Assembly (NCBI RefSeq): GCF_001514205.1 | Contig: NZ_KQ948764.1 | Location: forward strand, 691,882-755,881 | DNA length: 64,000 nucleotides | From: Streptomyces griseoruber | GTDB lineage: Bacteria; Actinomycetota; Actinomycetes; Streptomycetales; Streptomycetaceae | Direction: 5' to 3' | In this document: positions 63,859-64,000 of the stretch, in pieces | Layout of the letters: the number at the start of each line of letters is the position of its first letter | Numbering within the stretch: position 1 is the first letter of the stretch | Notes under the pieces: generated by a model | The model's input: only the letters and a program-made list of their open reading frames with translations | What the model was told of the DNA's origin: nothing | The model's database searches: none | Made by a program: the position numbers and the translations under genes

Positions 63859-64000
63859 GTGCACGTGCCCGAACCCGAAACCACCCACCCAGACGCCGCA
63901 GCGCACCCCGCCCACCCGCACCCCGCGACCCTGAAGCGGCTGGTGAAATCCTCCGGAAGCCTCGCCGCTCAGGCCATCGCGCGGATGGACGAGACGCTGC
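63859..64000 (+). CDS. fasR: Start of a PucR/FasR-type transcriptional regulator, 3' end outside window
   Basis: The first 47 codons from GTG 63859 have a Pro/His-rich tail-like start (HVPEPETTHPDAAAHPAHPH) followed by LKRLVKSSGSLAAQAIARMD. This matches my memory of S. coelicolor SCO2386 (FasR), the PucR-family activator of the fabD-fabH-acpP-fabF fatty-acid synthase operon. A GATAAG hexamer about 8 nt upstream suggests a near-leaderless message. GTG 63865 is an alternative start. The identification rests on a short N-terminus plus gene order, so it should be read as likely but not certain. Confidence 0.6.
   Translation, partial: MHVPEPETTHPDAAAHPAHPHPATLKRLVKSSGSLAAQAIARMDETL

Overview
The window is GC-rich DNA (about 70 to 73%, strong G/C at third codon positions, many GTG starts and some TTG starts) and reads as a Streptomyces chromosome. 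The gene order supports this. From memory it parallels the S. coelicolor stretch SCO2322 to SCO2386: an ECF transporter locus at the left, ter genes, ahpE, a DUF3052 gene and aceE in the middle, and the first codons of a fasR-like regulator at the right edge. That match is recollection, not a search.

Left third (1-31 kb): the end of an SCO2322-like exported protein and a three-gene ECF transporter (T component, fused tandem ATPase, S component); a small secreted transglycosylase-like protein; a divergent steroid-catabolism pair (CYP125-like P450 and FadA5-like thiolase) with a KstR-like operator; a GT87/PAP2 fusion; a DUF2330 protein; an O-methyltransferase; an FHA protein; an MFS pump carrying its own winged-helix domain; a peptidoglycan-binding membrane protein; a GDT1-type exporter behind a yybP-ykoY (Mn2+) riboswitch; a secreted HNH nuclease; a PhoD phosphatase; an FAD oxidoreductase; DoxX and DedA membrane proteins; a DCC thiol-disulfide protein and a serine hydrolase. 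Remnants of an alpha/beta hydrolase, a DUF5753/DUF397 gene pair and an acetyltransferase lie between intact genes.

Middle (31-53 kb): a small gene behind LexA-like boxes, DUF305 and DUF6153 exported proteins, tRNA-Val(TAC), a coiled-coil membrane protein, and three genes for envelope proteins (amidase-like, deacetylase-like and a class A penicillin-binding protein whose SxxK lysine is replaced by leucine). Next comes the ter stress module: HAD, a fused PRTase-TRSP-StiP protein, a CitE-like lyase, one TerD, a TerD-like protein, a DUF475/TerC membrane protein and two more TerD proteins. AhpE, DUF3052, pyruvate dehydrogenase E1 (aceE) and a K+ channel follow.

Right (53-64 kb): a divergent TetR/MFS pair, a DUF1023 hydrolase, a DUF4429-SHOCT protein, a MerR-aldo/keto reductase operon with a clear MerR operator, an acetyltransferase, a serine hydrolase, a PAS-GAF-PP2C phosphatase, a pirin and the start of fasR.

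The most unusual signals are two unrelated palindromic elements (372-540 and 63036-63119). Each is bounded by CTAG and inserted exactly at stop codons in a way that regenerates them. The first also adds 55 in-frame codons to the transporter gene it sits in.
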